Assembly (NCBI GenBank): GCA_029260765.1
Contig: JAJDCP010000183.1
Span: forward strand, 1-48,346
Length of the DNA stretch: 48,346 nt
Reading direction: 5' to 3'
Origin: Planctomycetota bacterium
Lineage (GTDB): Bacteria; Planctomycetota; J058; JAJDCP01
Shown here: in pieces, positions 1 to 7,405 of the stretch
Layout of the letters: every line of letters begins with the position of its first letter
How positions within the stretch are numbered: position 1 is the stretch's first letter
Made by a program: the position numbers and the translations under genes
Notes under the pieces: generated by a model
Told to the model about the DNA's origin: nothing
The model's input: the letters and a program-made list of their open reading frames with translations, nothing else
Databases searched by the model: none

Positions 1-166
1 GGTGATTTGCATGGGCGGTTCCTGTGGCTGGCAAAGGGATGGAGACCTTTGTCTGGCACTCCCTCCACGCAATCCCCATACCCCACGCCGCCCCGCATTC
101 GATCGTCGTTCGTCGCAAGTTTGCGGCCCGGATTCCACCCAAGCGCCACACTTTCAGGGCAGCCCA

Positions 167-201
167 ACAAAAAACAAACCGCGCGGGCAAAACCCGCGCG
201 G
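167..201 (-). terminator. Rho-independent terminator of tRNA-Gln
   Basis: Read on the minus strand, a perfect 9-bp stem (CCGCGCGGG pairing with CCCGCGCGG) with a 5-base loop is followed by a T-rich tract. It begins about 10 bases past the 3' end of the tRNA, so it closes that transcript. Everything here is read directly from the sequence. Confidence 0.88.
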
Positions 202-210
202 TTGCTCAAA

Positions 211-281
211 TTGGTGTACGAGGATTCGAACCTCGATCGGCGGATCCAGAGACCGCTGTCCTACCGTTAGACGATACACCA
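211..281 (-). tRNA. tRNA-Gln (anticodon CUG)
   Basis: The minus strand folds into a cloverleaf: acceptor stem TGGTGTA/TACACCA, D-stem GTCT/GGAC, anticodon loop CTCTGGA with anticodon CTG, and T-arm CGAGG-TTCGAAT-CCTCG. The discriminator base is A and CCA is not encoded. The last pair of the anticodon stem is a T-T mismatch (position 31 against 39), the only flaw. A promoter lies 12 bases upstream and a strong terminator just downstream, so it is a single-gene transcript. The decoding identity follows from the anticodon and from the general likeness to bacterial tRNA-Gln. Confidence 0.95.
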
Positions 282-292
282 ATCCGCGGAAC

Positions 293-320
293 AGTGTAGT
301 CAGGATTCAGCGCCCGTCAA
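293..320 (-). promoter_or_regulatory. sigma70-type promoter of tRNA-Gln
   Basis: On the minus strand TTGACG, 16 bases, then TACACT. The -10 box ends 11 bases before the mature tRNA 5' end, the expected spacing for a short 5' leader removed by RNase P. Both hexamers are close to consensus (5 of 6 and 4 of 6). Confidence 0.7.
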
Positions 321-397
321 CACTTTCTCGCAACAACCGCTGCCCTGCTCGAAAGAACCCCGACGCCCCCCGCCCAGCCAGGCTTTTTCATTCCGCC

Positions 398-426
398 CTG
401 GCAAGGCCCAGGCGGGGCTCTACAAT
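398..426 (+). promoter_or_regulatory. Candidate promoter of the lipocalin-like gene
   Basis: CTGGCA (4 of 6 match) is separated by 17 bases from TACAAT (5 of 6 match). The predicted transcription start near 433 would put the GTG at 436 almost at the mRNA 5' end, and the ATG at 451 after a very short leader. Confidence 0.4.
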
Positions 427-435
427 CGGCAGCGG

Positions 436-1467
436 GTGCGCCGGGGAGGGATGCTGTTGGTCGACCAGTCGGAGCGGGACAACTTCGTGCGTTGGAATCC
501 GGCCAGCCGCCTGGGGCACGTCGAGTCCTTCTTCGTCAAGGCCAATCACCCTTCGTTGCCTCAGGCCCTGTGGCTGAAATGGACGATCTTTGCTCCGCAA
601 GACCGGCCCGAAGAGGCAGTGGGCGAGGCGTGGGCGGTGTTCTTCGATGCGAGCAAGAACCAGCGCGTGGCCCTCAAGCAGGTCTTCGCCGCGGCCGAAT
701 GCTCCTGGGGCCGCGAACGCTTCGCCGTCGCCGTCGGCCCCTGCCAACTCGGACCCGGGATCAGTGTCGGCAGCCTCGCCAGCGGGGGCCACAGCATCCG
801 CTGGGATCTGAGCTTCCGCTGCGACAGCAGCAGCCTGCGCTTGCTGCCGCACCAGTTCCTGTACGACGCCCCGCTGCCGCGCTCGAAGCTGGTCTCTCCC
901 TATCCCGACGCCCGCTTCTCCGGACGCTTCGAGGTCGACGGCCAGGAGCTGGAGATCGAGAGCTGGCCCGGCATGCAGGGCCACAACTGGGGCCGCGAGC
1001 ACGCGCACCATTACGCCTGGGCGCACTGCAACCTGTTCGAGGACGAGCCGGAGGCGGTGTTCGAGGGGGTCTCCAGTCAGTTGCGGCTCGGTCCGTTCAC
1101 CAGCCCCTTCCTGAGCCTGTTCTGTCTGCGCTTCCGCGGCCAGACCCTGCTCTTCAACCGCCTGCAACATGCGGCCCGGCACCAGACCCGGGTCGAGGGG
1201 CTGTGCTGGGGCTTCCAGGCCGACAGCCCTCTCTGGCAGCTGTGCGGCGAGCTCGAGGCCGAGCGTTCAGAGACCGTCGGGCTCTGTTATGAGAACCCCG
1301 ACCACGCGATGACCTACTGTTTGAACAGCAAGCTGGCCCGCGGCCGGATGGAGCTGAGGCGTCGGGCGGGCTCGGGTTGGGAGCCCCATGCCGTCTTGCA
1401 CAGCCGCGCCGTCGCCCTGGAGATCGGCACCCGCGATGCGTGCCACGGCGTGCAGATGTTTGTTTGA
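436..1467 (+). CDS. Lipocalin-fold protein of the AttH/CrtC/tocopherol-cyclase type (putative)
   Basis: A 343-residue soluble protein with no signal peptide or membrane segment. The centre carries GMQGHNWGREH followed by a Trp/His-rich stretch (YAWAHCNLF). This resembles the conserved G-x-NWG core of carotenoid 1,2-hydratase (CrtC), AttH and tocopherol cyclase-like proteins, which form two lipocalin-like barrels. The family assignment is by motif memory and is tentative; no substrate can be named. The start is ambiguous. GTG at 436 would be nearly leaderless under the candidate promoter, while ATG at 451 sits directly after GGGGAGGG, which is too close for a normal ribosome binding site. The gene stands alone, divergent from the tRNA. 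Confidence 0.75.
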   Translation: MRRGGMLLVDQSERDNFVRWNPASRLGHVESFFVKANHPSLPQALWLKWTIFAPQDRPEEAVGEAWAVFFDASKNQRVALKQVFAAAECSWGRERFAVAVGPCQLGPGISVGSLASGGHSIRWDLSFRCDSSSLRLLPHQFLYDAPLPRSKLVSPYPDARFSGRFEVDGQELEIESWPGMQGHNWGREHAHHYAWAHCNLFEDEPEAVFEGVSSQLRLGPFTSPFLSLFCLRFRGQTLLFNRLQHAARHQTRVEGLCWGFQADSPLWQLCGELEAERSETVGLCYENPDHAMTYCLNSKLARGRMELRRRAGSGWEPHAVLHSRAVALEIGTRDACHGVQMFV

Positions 1468-1768
1468 GCCGCGCCAGCCTCAAACGCCGCATCCATGGCG
1501 GCCCGAGAGACTTGACCCAAAAAACCTCCCTTGCATTCCACAGGATTTTGATTGAGACTTTGCGTGTGCTTGGTGGGCCCCATGGCAACGGAAGAACACG
1601 CTTCCGCCTCCAGGCATCTCCGGGTGAAAGCCCGGTGCTGCGCGGCCCGGTTCTCGGCGGATCGGGTTTTGAGTGCTGGCGGTGTTGGGAGCCGCCCTTC
1701 GCCTGCAACGCCGGAAAAAGGAGGTGGTCCATTGGATTCTATAGGTAGTCCGACGCGTGAGGTAACGT
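1468..1768. other. Intergenic stretch without a recognisable gene
   Basis: I see no convincing coding region here: short open frames have neither a good ribosome site nor protein-like composition. It contains several GC-rich inverted repeats (for example CCGGG-TGAAA-GCCCGG near 1620) and an AAAAAGGAGGTGG stretch near 1715-1730 that looks like a ribosome site but has no start codon at the right distance. The 5' part of the downstream candidate RNA may begin in this stretch. Confidence 0.5.
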
Positions 1769-1926
1769 CCCCCTAGCGGGAGAGCCTGACCACTTCCTGA
1801 CCACGCTGGGGGGTCCCAACGTTTCCGTGTTTCTCGCGTTCTCCGGGTGACGTCGGCCGGAGGTTCCGAAGCTGCTAAGCATCGGATCCCGTACGCTCGA
1901 GACATTCCCGTCAGGCTCAATGGTCA
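1769..1926 (+). ncRNA. Candidate structured non-coding RNA with a pseudoknot
   Basis: A 10-pair helix joins 1769-1778 (CCCCCTAGCG) to 1804-1813 (CGCTGGGGGG, one G-T pair). Its 25-base loop contains GAGCCTGAC at 1782-1790. That is perfectly complementary over 9 bases to GTCAGGCTC at 1910-1918, giving a pseudoknot or a switch between two folds. Further hairpins lie between: CTCCGG/CCGGAG at 1841-1862 and CCGA/TCGG near 1866-1885. A strong terminator follows immediately. No start codon with a ribosome site opens a protein here. I compared it by eye with tmRNA, RNase P, 6S, SRP RNA and common riboswitches and found no match. The 5' end is unknown. Confidence 0.45.
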
Positions 1927-1957
1927 CCCCGCCCCTTCCGGGCGGGGTTTCTTTTTT
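1927..1957 (+). terminator. Strong Rho-independent terminator
   Basis: An 8-bp all-GC stem (CCCCGCCC/GGGCGGGG) with loop CTTCC is followed by TTTCTTTTTT. It lies 459 bases past the nearest upstream stop codon (1467), which suggests that it ends a separate non-coding transcript rather than the mRNA of that gene. Confidence 0.9.
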
Positions 1958-2086
1958 GTTGCAGTCCCTCCCTGGACAGTGGTGAAAGTCTCCCATCTCC
2001 AGCGAGGAATCAGCCCCATCTCGCGGACATGGAGGCGAGGCAAGGCCCAACCTTCAGCCCTGCGCAGGTATCCAGCGCAGACAACC

Positions 2087-2115
2087 TTGGGGAGCTGTGC
2101 GTCCGGCATTAGAAT
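2087..2115 (+). promoter_or_regulatory. Candidate sigma70-type promoter
   Basis: TTGGGG, 17 bases, then TAGAAT (5 of 6). The predicted start near 2122 leaves about 24 bases before the ATG at 2146, which has a strong GAGGAGG ribosome site 7 bases upstream. Confidence 0.55.
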
Positions 2116-2145
2116 TGTAGTGGGACCGGCTGAGGAGGACTCGGC

Positions 2146-2265
2146 ATGAAACCCCGAAGGCCCGCGCACGGTCCCCAGATTTTGTACCTCGAATGGATAC
2201 TCCGCCGCATCCGCAAGCCCCAGGAAAAAGGAAACGTCGAACCATCGAACCGCTACCATACGTAG
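2146..2265 (+). CDS. Small ORF or 5' part of a frameshifted gene
   Basis: A 39-codon frame (begins MKPRRPAHGP, ends SNRYHT) with the best initiation signal of this stretch: GAGGAGG at 2132-2138, 7-base spacing and an ATG, all behind a good promoter. It overlaps the start of the next frame by 73 bases. An A5 run at 2224-2228 lies inside the overlap, and a -1 shift there would join the two frames into one protein of about 150 residues. It could be a real leader peptide, a gene split by a sequencing or natural indel, or a programmed frameshift. No family is recognised. Confidence 0.4.
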   Translation: MKPRRPAHGPQILYLEWILRRIRKPQEKGNVEPSNRYHT

Positions 2266-2600
2266 TCTTCTGGGCAGAGCCTCCCGACAGCAGACCGGGG
2301 GGCAGCGCAGCGCTCTCGGTCAACGGCGAGCTGCGGCTGGAGCCGCGCGCCCTGCAGCCTGAAGAGGGCCGAGCCGCGCTGGTGTTCGACCTCAAAGATG
2401 CAGCGACCGCCCTGATTCCGGGCTGCAATGAGATCGGTGTTGAATTCGACCCACGGGTGGGAACGCCGGCCCGTTACCGGGTTCGGGTGCAGGAACACCA
2501 CCCCGACGCTCCGGGACGCGACCCACGCCCCTTGACGGAGGACCAGTTTGTCACCCATACGGCGGCACAGACGATCCTTTTGTTGACGCTACCCATCTAG
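2193..2600 (+). CDS. Hypothetical protein (135 residues, start uncertain)
   Basis: Protein-like composition begins at about residue 22 (YVVFWAEPPD) and continues as a beta-rich acidic/arginine sequence with GELRLEPRAL, ALVFDLKDAA and RYRVRVQEHH. The ATG at 2193 has no ribosome site, whereas the overlapping frame at 2146 has an excellent one, so translation probably enters this frame from there. I recognise no domain. The C-terminus ends TILLLTLPI, 73 bases before upp. Confidence 0.5.
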   Translation: MDTPPHPQAPGKRKRRTIEPLPYVVFWAEPPDSRPGGSAALSVNGELRLEPRALQPEEGRAALVFDLKDAATALIPGCNEIGVEFDPRVGTPARYRVRVQEHHPDAPGRDPRPLTEDQFVTHTAAQTILLLTLPI

Positions 2601-2673
2601 CAGACTCGGGCAACAGCTTGCCCTGCCCCTCCCCACGCGGTATAACAGCGCAGATTCTCGTAATGGAGATGGC

Positions 2674-3297
2674 ATGTCGCTGACCGTGTTGCAACATCCG
2701 GTGATCCTGGAAAAGCTCACCGTCCTGCGTGACAAGAACACCGACAGCAGCCGCTTCCGCACCCTGCTCGGCGAGATCTCGGCGCTGATGGTGTACGAGA
2801 TGACGCGCGCGATGCACGTGGTGGAGACCGTGGTCGAGACGCCCGTGGGCACCCACCGGGGCGCCGTCTGCGCAGACCCGGTGACGCTGGTGCCCATCCT
2901 GCGCGCCGGGCTCGGTATGTCCGATGCGATCCTGCGCATCCTTCCGCGCGCTCGGGTCGGGCATATCGGCTGCTACCGTGACCACGACACCCTTGAGCCG
3001 CACTTCTACTACGACAAGTTGCCGACGAATGTCGCCGACAGTGCTGTGTTCGTGCTCGATCCCATGCTCGCGACCGGCGGTTCGGCCAGCGCGACTCTGA
3101 CCCGACTCAAAGAGCATGGCTGCACACAACTCCGGCTGGTCTGTCTGGTCGGGGCGCCTGAGGGCGTCAAAGTCATCGAAGACGCCCACCCCGACGTGCC
3201 GATCTTCCTGGCAGCTCTCGACGAGCGGCTCAACGAGTTGGGGTACATCGTGCCCGGGCTCGGGGATGCCGGCGACCGCATTTTCGGCACCCATTGA
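2674..3297 (+). CDS. upp: Uracil phosphoribosyltransferase
   Basis: Converts uracil and PRPP to UMP and pyrophosphate (pyrimidine salvage, cytosolic). At 207 residues it has the usual length for the family. The PRPP-binding motif is seen as VFVLDPMLATGGSA, the flexible-loop region carries VPILRAGLGM, and the uracil-binding C-terminus ends GLGDAGDRIFGT. All are diagnostic of Upp rather than PyrR or Hpt. The ATG follows AATGGAGATGGC. The next gene starts 10 bases after the stop, so upp leads a small cluster with the phasin-like and lipoprotein genes. Confidence 0.96.
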   Translation: MSLTVLQHPVILEKLTVLRDKNTDSSRFRTLLGEISALMVYEMTRAMHVVETVVETPVGTHRGAVCADPVTLVPILRAGLGMSDAILRILPRARVGHIGCYRDHDTLEPHFYYDKLPTNVADSAVFVLDPMLATGGSASATLTRLKEHGCTQLRLVCLVGAPEGVKVIEDAHPDVPIFLAALDERLNELGYIVPGLGDAGDRIFGTH

Positions 3298-3307
3298 GGA
3301 CTTGGCT

Positions 3308-3673
3308 TTGGCAAAGAAAAACCGAGACACGAAAGGGGCCAAAGAGGCTCCGACCTTCGCCGAGCAGATCCGGCGGGTAGCCCTGGCAGGTGTCGGGGCC
3401 ATCGTGATGGCCCAGGAAGAGATGGCCGACTTCGTCCACCGCCTGGTCGAGCACGGTGAGCTGGGTGAGCAGGACGGCAAGCGCGTCATCCACGACATCT
3501 TCTCACGCAAGTCCGCGGTCAGCAGCGTCGAAGCCCAGGTCAATGCGCGCTTCAGTCAGCTTGTCAAGAGCATGACGCTTCCGTCAGGCCGCGATTTCAG
3601 CAGCCTGAGCGAGAGACTCGCGCGTCTGGAGAATGAGCTCGACAGCGCCCTGGTGACGAGCCACCAGGTGTGA
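3308..3673 (+). CDS. Phasin-like polyhydroxyalkanoate granule-associated protein
   Basis: A 121-residue helical protein. The N-terminal segment EQIRRVALAGVGAIVMAQEE, followed by a charged helix and a C-terminal coiled coil (SLSERLARLENELDSAL), is the pattern of the PhaF/PhaI-type phasin family (PF05597). The proposed start is TTG at 3308, 7 bases after GAGGA; another TTG at 3302 is too close to that site. The gene is translationally coupled on both sides: 10 bases after upp, and its stop overlaps the next start. No PHA synthase is in the window, so the granule role is inference. It could instead be a general helical scaffold or regulator. Confidence 0.7.
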   Translation: MAKKNRDTKGAKEAPTFAEQIRRVALAGVGAIVMAQEEMADFVHRLVEHGELGEQDGKRVIHDIFSRKSAVSSVEAQVNARFSQLVKSMTLPSGRDFSSLSERLARLENELDSALVTSHQV

Positions 3674-4101
3674 AGCGATGGGCCGGGTTGCTAGCGCTGA
3701 TGCCCCTGCTCTCGTGCACTGTGCCGTTCCCGCCTGCAGCCTCCATTCCCTGGACACGCCCCTATCTGCAGGCCTCGTTCCGCCCAGGAGAAAAGGTCTG
3801 GGCCCCGTGGCCCGACCGCCGGCGGGTCTATCTGGGAACCGTCCAGAACCGCGCGCGCGCCGCCTACCAAGTAGTGTTTCCGAATGGTGACGTGGGTCTC
3901 TACTACGGGGAAGAGCTGCGGGCTGTGCGTCTGCTACGCGGCGAGTTCATCCTGTGCTACGATGGAGCAGACTACCTACCCGCGCGCCTGACCGGTCTCG
4001 GTTCAGCGCTCGAAGTCGAGTTGGAGGACGGCAGCCGCCGCCAGCCCACGCTGGTGGCCCTGCCACGCTCGCAGGCTCTCTGGCCTGCAACCATGCCTTG
4101 A
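3670..4101 (+). CDS. Small lipoprotein with a Tudor/SH3-like segment
   Basis: A 143-residue protein opening with a basic/hydrophobic signal and a lipobox (LLSC, Cys16), so it is predicted to be lipid-anchored after processing by Lgt and LspA. The mature part carries GEKVWAPWPDRRRVYLGTV and an aromatic-rich segment (VFPNGDVGLYYGEEL) whose strand pattern recalls Tudor or agenet folds. The GTG start overlaps the upstream stop (GTGA), giving translational coupling to the phasin-like gene. No specific function can be named. Confidence 0.75.
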   Translation: MKRWAGLLALMPLLSCTVPFPPAASIPWTRPYLQASFRPGEKVWAPWPDRRRVYLGTVQNRARAAYQVVFPNGDVGLYYGEELRAVRLLRGEFILCYDGADYLPARLTGLGSALEVELEDGSRRQPTLVALPRSQALWPATMP

Positions 4102-4168
4102 GGGGCGGCCTGCCTCGCGCGTGTGCCCGCGCAGGTCCAGGGGGAAACGGGCACGGCTGGAGAGTGTC

Positions 4169-5680
4169 GTGGCGATTCTGCGCGTCATCGAAGGACCCGA
4201 CGAGGGCCGCACCTTCGTGCTCAAACGCTTTCCAGCGACCTTGGGACGCGATGCCGGCTGCACCATCCGACTGAGCGACCCGGGCGTCTCGTCCGACCAC
4301 GCGCGCATCGAGCGTGAAGGTGGGCAGATGCGTCTGGTCGACAGCCACAGCCGCAACGGCGTCTTCCTCAACGGCAAGGTCGTTAAGAGCGCACGCCTGC
4401 GCCATGGCGACAAGATCAGCCTCGGCCACGGCACCATCCGTTTCAGCGACAGCCGCAGCAAGGGCGAGAGCTCGGGCTGCCGGACCACGATCTCGATCGT
4501 GCGCCCCTACAGCAACCTGAAGGACGTCGCCGAGCTGCAGGCCTCCGAACGCAAGCTGGGGCGCGCCTACAAGCTGCTCGGCGTCTTGTTCGAGCTCGAC
4601 CAGGTCCTCAGTCAGGAGCATGATCCCGAGAAACTCAAGCAGCACGCACTCGGAGTCGTCCAGAACCTGCTGCCTGCCGAGCGGGTGGCCGTGATCCTGG
4701 CAGACCCCGACTCGGGCGAGCTGTTCGAGCCCATCGGCTGCCTGCCGGCAGATGCGGACATCCAGATCCAACGCTTCGGCGGCGACTACCTGCACGCTTT
4801 GATGAGCGGCCGCTCGGTCTTGGTGATGGACAGCCGCCGCGACCCGCGATTCGTGGTGGCCGGGGGATTGCGCTCGCTTATGGGCGTGCCGATGCTCGCC
4901 CACGGCCACTGCTACGGCATGATCCACGCCGACGCGAGCCAGCCCGAGCGCTTCCAGCATGGGGACTTGCGCTTGGCGGGTACGCTGGCCAACAAGCTGG
5001 CCGTGGCGCTGGCCAACCTGCGCAAAGCGGTCAAGCTCAAGGAAATGTTCCAGCACACGGTGGCGACGCTGGTCAACGCCATCCAGGCCAAGGACAAATA
5101 CACCCGCGGCCACTCCGAACGCGTGCGCCGCTATGCACGCATCCTCGGAGAAGCGCTGGCCCTGCCCAGCAGAGAACAGGAGCTGCTCGAGGTCTCCGCC
5201 GTGCTGCACGACGTGGGCAAGATCGGCATGCCCGACCGCATCCTGATCGAGAATGACGATCCGCTCACCCCTGAAGAGCTCGAGACCGTCAAGAAGCACC
5301 CCCTGCAGGGAGCCCGGTTGCTGGCACGGATTCCCGAGCTCGAAGAGGTGATTCCGGGGGTGAAGTGGCACCACGAAGACTGGGGAGGCGGAGGGTACCC
5401 CGACGACCTCAGCGGCGAGAAGATCCCGCTGCAAGCCCGCATCGTGGCGATCGCCGACACCTACGACGCAGTGACCACCGACCGCCCCTACCAGAAGGGA
5501 GTTTCGAAGGAAGAAGGCCTCGAGATCCTGAAGAAGCTGCGCGGGAGCCGGCTGGACCCGAAGCTGGTCGACCTGTTCGCCAAGGCCTGCCGGGCACAAA
5601 AAGCCAAGCGCTGGTCCAAGCGCAACCGGATAGAGAAGACCACGCGCCTGCAGTCGGCATCGGACCACCCGAAGGTTTGA
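4169..5680 (+). CDS. FHA-GAF-HD-GYP cyclic-di-GMP phosphodiesterase
   Basis: A 503-residue cytosolic regulator. Residues about 1-95 form an FHA phosphothreonine-binding domain (LGRDAGC, SSDHARIE, SRNGVFLNG). Residues about 130-290 look like a GAF sensor. The C-terminal third is an HD-GYP domain, with His347-Asp348 in VLHDVGKIGMPD, the WHHEDWGGGGYP motif with Gly409-Tyr410-Pro411, and AIADTYDAVTTDRPY. HD-GYP proteins hydrolyse cyclic-di-GMP, and all signature residues are present. The FHA input suggests control by a Ser/Thr kinase such as the FHA kinase at 41.9 kb. The start chosen is GTG at 4169 with GGAGAG six bases upstream, rather than an ATG at 4121 without a site. Confidence 0.92.
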   Translation: MAILRVIEGPDEGRTFVLKRFPATLGRDAGCTIRLSDPGVSSDHARIEREGGQMRLVDSHSRNGVFLNGKVVKSARLRHGDKISLGHGTIRFSDSRSKGESSGCRTTISIVRPYSNLKDVAELQASERKLGRAYKLLGVLFELDQVLSQEHDPEKLKQHALGVVQNLLPAERVAVILADPDSGELFEPIGCLPADADIQIQRFGGDYLHALMSGRSVLVMDSRRDPRFVVAGGLRSLMGVPMLAHGHCYGMIHADASQPERFQHGDLRLAGTLANKLAVALANLRKAVKLKEMFQHTVATLVNAIQAKDKYTRGHSERVRRYARILGEALALPSREQELLEVSAVLHDVGKIGMPDRILIENDDPLTPEELETVKKHPLQGARLLARIPELEEVIPGVKWHHEDWGGGGYPDDLSGEKIPLQARIVAIADTYDAVTTDRPYQKGVSKEEGLEILKKLRGSRLDPKLVDLFAKACRAQKAKRWSKRNRIEKTTRLQSASDHPKV

Positions 5681-5717
5681 ACCTCCCCACGAAGTCTTGC
5701 CTGGATGGGCGCTGAGC

Positions 5718-5864
5718 ATGCCCGAGGCAAGAAATCAACGCACTCCCCTGGTCGCCATCGGCCTGGATGGATGCGATCCCGCCCTGCTCGAGCGCTGGAT
5801 GGCAGCGGGCGCGCTGCCGAACCTGCGAGACCTGCGTTTCCGCGGGAGCTATGCACGGCTGGCG
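5718..5864 (+). pseudogene. Truncated alkaline phosphatase/phosphodiesterase-superfamily gene (5' end only)
   Basis: About 49 residues match the start of AP-superfamily type I phosphodiesterases: PLVAIGLDGCDPALLERW, then GALPNLRDL and GSYARLAS. The metal-binding Asp of GLDG is present. The normal continuation (a TxPAWTS-like segment with the catalytic Thr/Ser) is absent. Beyond 5864 the frame enters the reverse strand of another gene start. The fragment has no plausible function on its own. Confidence 0.7.
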
Positions 5865-5867
5865 AGC

Positions 5868-5963
5868 CGGGCACATGTACAGCTGGGGGTGCTGGCCCAG
5901 GTAGTGGTGCAGCGAGGTTGTCCCGCTGCGGGCGGCACCGAGCACGAAGAAGTCGGGAAGCAT
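5868..5963 (-). pseudogene. Truncated sulfotransferase gene (5' end only)
   Basis: About 32 residues of a sulfotransferase-family N-terminus are readable: LPDFFVLGAARSGTTSLHHY with the PAPS 5'-phosphosulfate loop (GAARSGTTS) and LGQHPQLYMCP. It normally continues with a KEPxFF-like segment, but here the frame runs into the opposite-strand phosphatase fragment. The ATG lies 13 bases after the stop of the vWA gene, so the intact gene was probably its operon partner. Confidence 0.7.
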
Positions 5964-5976
5964 CGCGCGCCGCGCT

Positions 5977-7206
5977 CTACTGCTGCCCCAACACGTCGAG
6001 CAGCACGGGCACGAAGCGCTCCATCGACGGACGCATAGACTCGCCGAAGATCAACAGCAGCACCTCGGCGATCAGCTGCGACGGGCTCGCCAACACCAGG
6101 CTCTGCCCCCCACCAGCCTCAGCGATCTCACGCAGCTCATCGACTTCTCCAAACCCGGTCGAGACACAGTTGGTCACGATCTTCGCCTGGGCGAGCGCCG
6201 CTTCGACCAGGGCCAGGGTCTTGTCGAGGTCCGCGGCGTGCGGCGGCGCATCGCCGAGCACGATGACGGTCTTGGTCGAGCGCCGGCGCCAACCGAAGTC
6301 CTGGTTGAGCGCGGCGGCGAGAGCCAGGTCGACGCCCTCAGGAATATCTCCGCCCCCCTCGGCCGGCACGCCCGAGATCATCTCGACGATGGCCCGCTTG
6401 CTGTCCGTCAGCTTCTCGTTCTTCTTGACGGCATCATCGTAGGTCACCAGCCCGACCCGGTAGTCGTCGACCACCTCAGCGAGCACCGCCACCAGCACGG
6501 TCATGTTCGTCTTGGCTGCCTCGATGACGGCCGTCATCGAGCTGGTCTGGTCGAGGCAGAGGCCGATATCCAGACCGTACTCGTTCATGTTCTCGATGCC
6601 TGTGCTGCAGTCAGGAATGCGCTCGCGCAGCACGGTGCCGTTCTCATAGCCCTCGACCATCACATCCGAGACCAGATCGGGATCGAATCCGCTGTCGTCG
6701 AAGCGCACATCGTCGAATTCGACCACCAGGTCATCGCGGTTCTTCTTCAGCCACGACTTCCATTTGGTGGTCTTCTTGCCCAGATCCTCCCCGACGATGC
6801 TGGTCAACAGCTGCCGCGCGTGCTGCTGGTGGTAGGGGCTCTTGATCTTCAGCGCATCGATCAGATTCTCGACCAGCTCGGCTCCCCCACCCTTGCGTAC
6901 ATCCTCGGCGGGCAGGCGCGCCAGGCCATGCAGCGCGAAAGCGATCACGTGGCCCGACTTCTTGTCGGTCAACGCATGGCTCAGCGGCAGAACCACCCGC
7001 CGGTCCCCCATGTCCGCCAGCTCGATCAGCAAGATCGCCTTGCGCACCCAGATGTCTGTCGCCGCATATTCGGCCTCAAGCTGGGCGATGCGCTCACCGA
7101 TATCGTTGTATTGGCCAGCACGACGCAGTGCGTCGCGGATGTCATCTTTCTCATCGGCCTGCAGAGCCACGCTCAACAAGAGCCCGAGAATGAGCGCACG
7201 GATCAT
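5977..7206 (-). CDS. Exported HEAT-repeat plus von Willebrand factor A domain protein
   Basis: A 409-residue protein with a signal peptide (MIRALILGLLLSVALQA, cleaved before DEK). The first half is helical and HEAT-like (VVLPLSHALTDKKSGHVIAF). The second half is a vWA fold with a MIDAS-like loop D219-Q-T-S-S, where Thr replaces the usual first Ser, and a later GLVTYDD strand. vWA domains bind ligands through a metal ion; here the location would be periplasmic or surface. The ATG at 7206 has GGAGG five bases upstream; an upstream in-frame start at 7260 lacks a site. A truncated sulfotransferase gene follows. Confidence 0.82.
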   Translation of the reverse strand: MIRALILGLLLSVALQADEKDDIRDALRRAGQYNDIGERIAQLEAEYAATDIWVRKAILLIELADMGDRRVVLPLSHALTDKKSGHVIAFALHGLARLPAEDVRKGGGAELVENLIDALKIKSPYHQQHARQLLTSIVGEDLGKKTTKWKSWLKKNRDDLVVEFDDVRFDDSGFDPDLVSDVMVEGYENGTVLRERIPDCSTGIENMNEYGLDIGLCLDQTSSMTAVIEAAKTNMTVLVAVLAEVVDDYRVGLVTYDDAVKKNEKLTDSKRAIVEMISGVPAEGGGDIPEGVDLALAAALNQDFGWRRRSTKTVIVLGDAPPHAADLDKTLALVEAALAQAKIVTNCVSTGFGEVDELREIAEAGGGQSLVLASPSQLIAEVLLLIFGESMRPSMERFVPVLLDVLGQQ

Positions 7207-7405
7207 CGCTTCCTCCGGAGTGTTCCACTGTGGTGATCGTAGCCAACATCTTTGCCCCAACTGTCATAACTTTGTCAATCTGCCTGCGAAGATGCAGGCA
7301 GCTGCTCCCGTCTATGCGTGCGGAAAAGGCGTGGAGCCGCCTCCAGCGTCTGGTAGACTCGAACGGCCCCGCGTTTGCGGACCGCCCGCCCGGAAGGAGC
7401 CCCTC

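Noticed and set aside
388..1182. 264-codon minus-strand frame opposite the lipocalin-like gene
   Set aside because: Low-complexity Ala/Glu/Arg composition of a shadow frame in GC-rich DNA. The plus frame has Trp/His motifs and consistent codon use.
1584..1720. Cobalamin-type riboswitch suggested by GC-rich hairpins
   Set aside because: No B12-box sequence or conserved core is present on either strand, and no cobalamin-related gene follows.
1960..2020. GGGGCTGATTC on the minus strand, resembling the 5' end of tmRNA
   Set aside because: No tag-peptide frame, no tRNA-like 3' end and no matching acceptor strand are found within the following 400 bases.
5409..5867. Continuation of the minus-strand sulfotransferase frame to 5409
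   Set aside because: After about 32 residues the sequence loses all sulfotransferase features and is antisense to the HD-GYP gene, so it was treated as a truncated gene.
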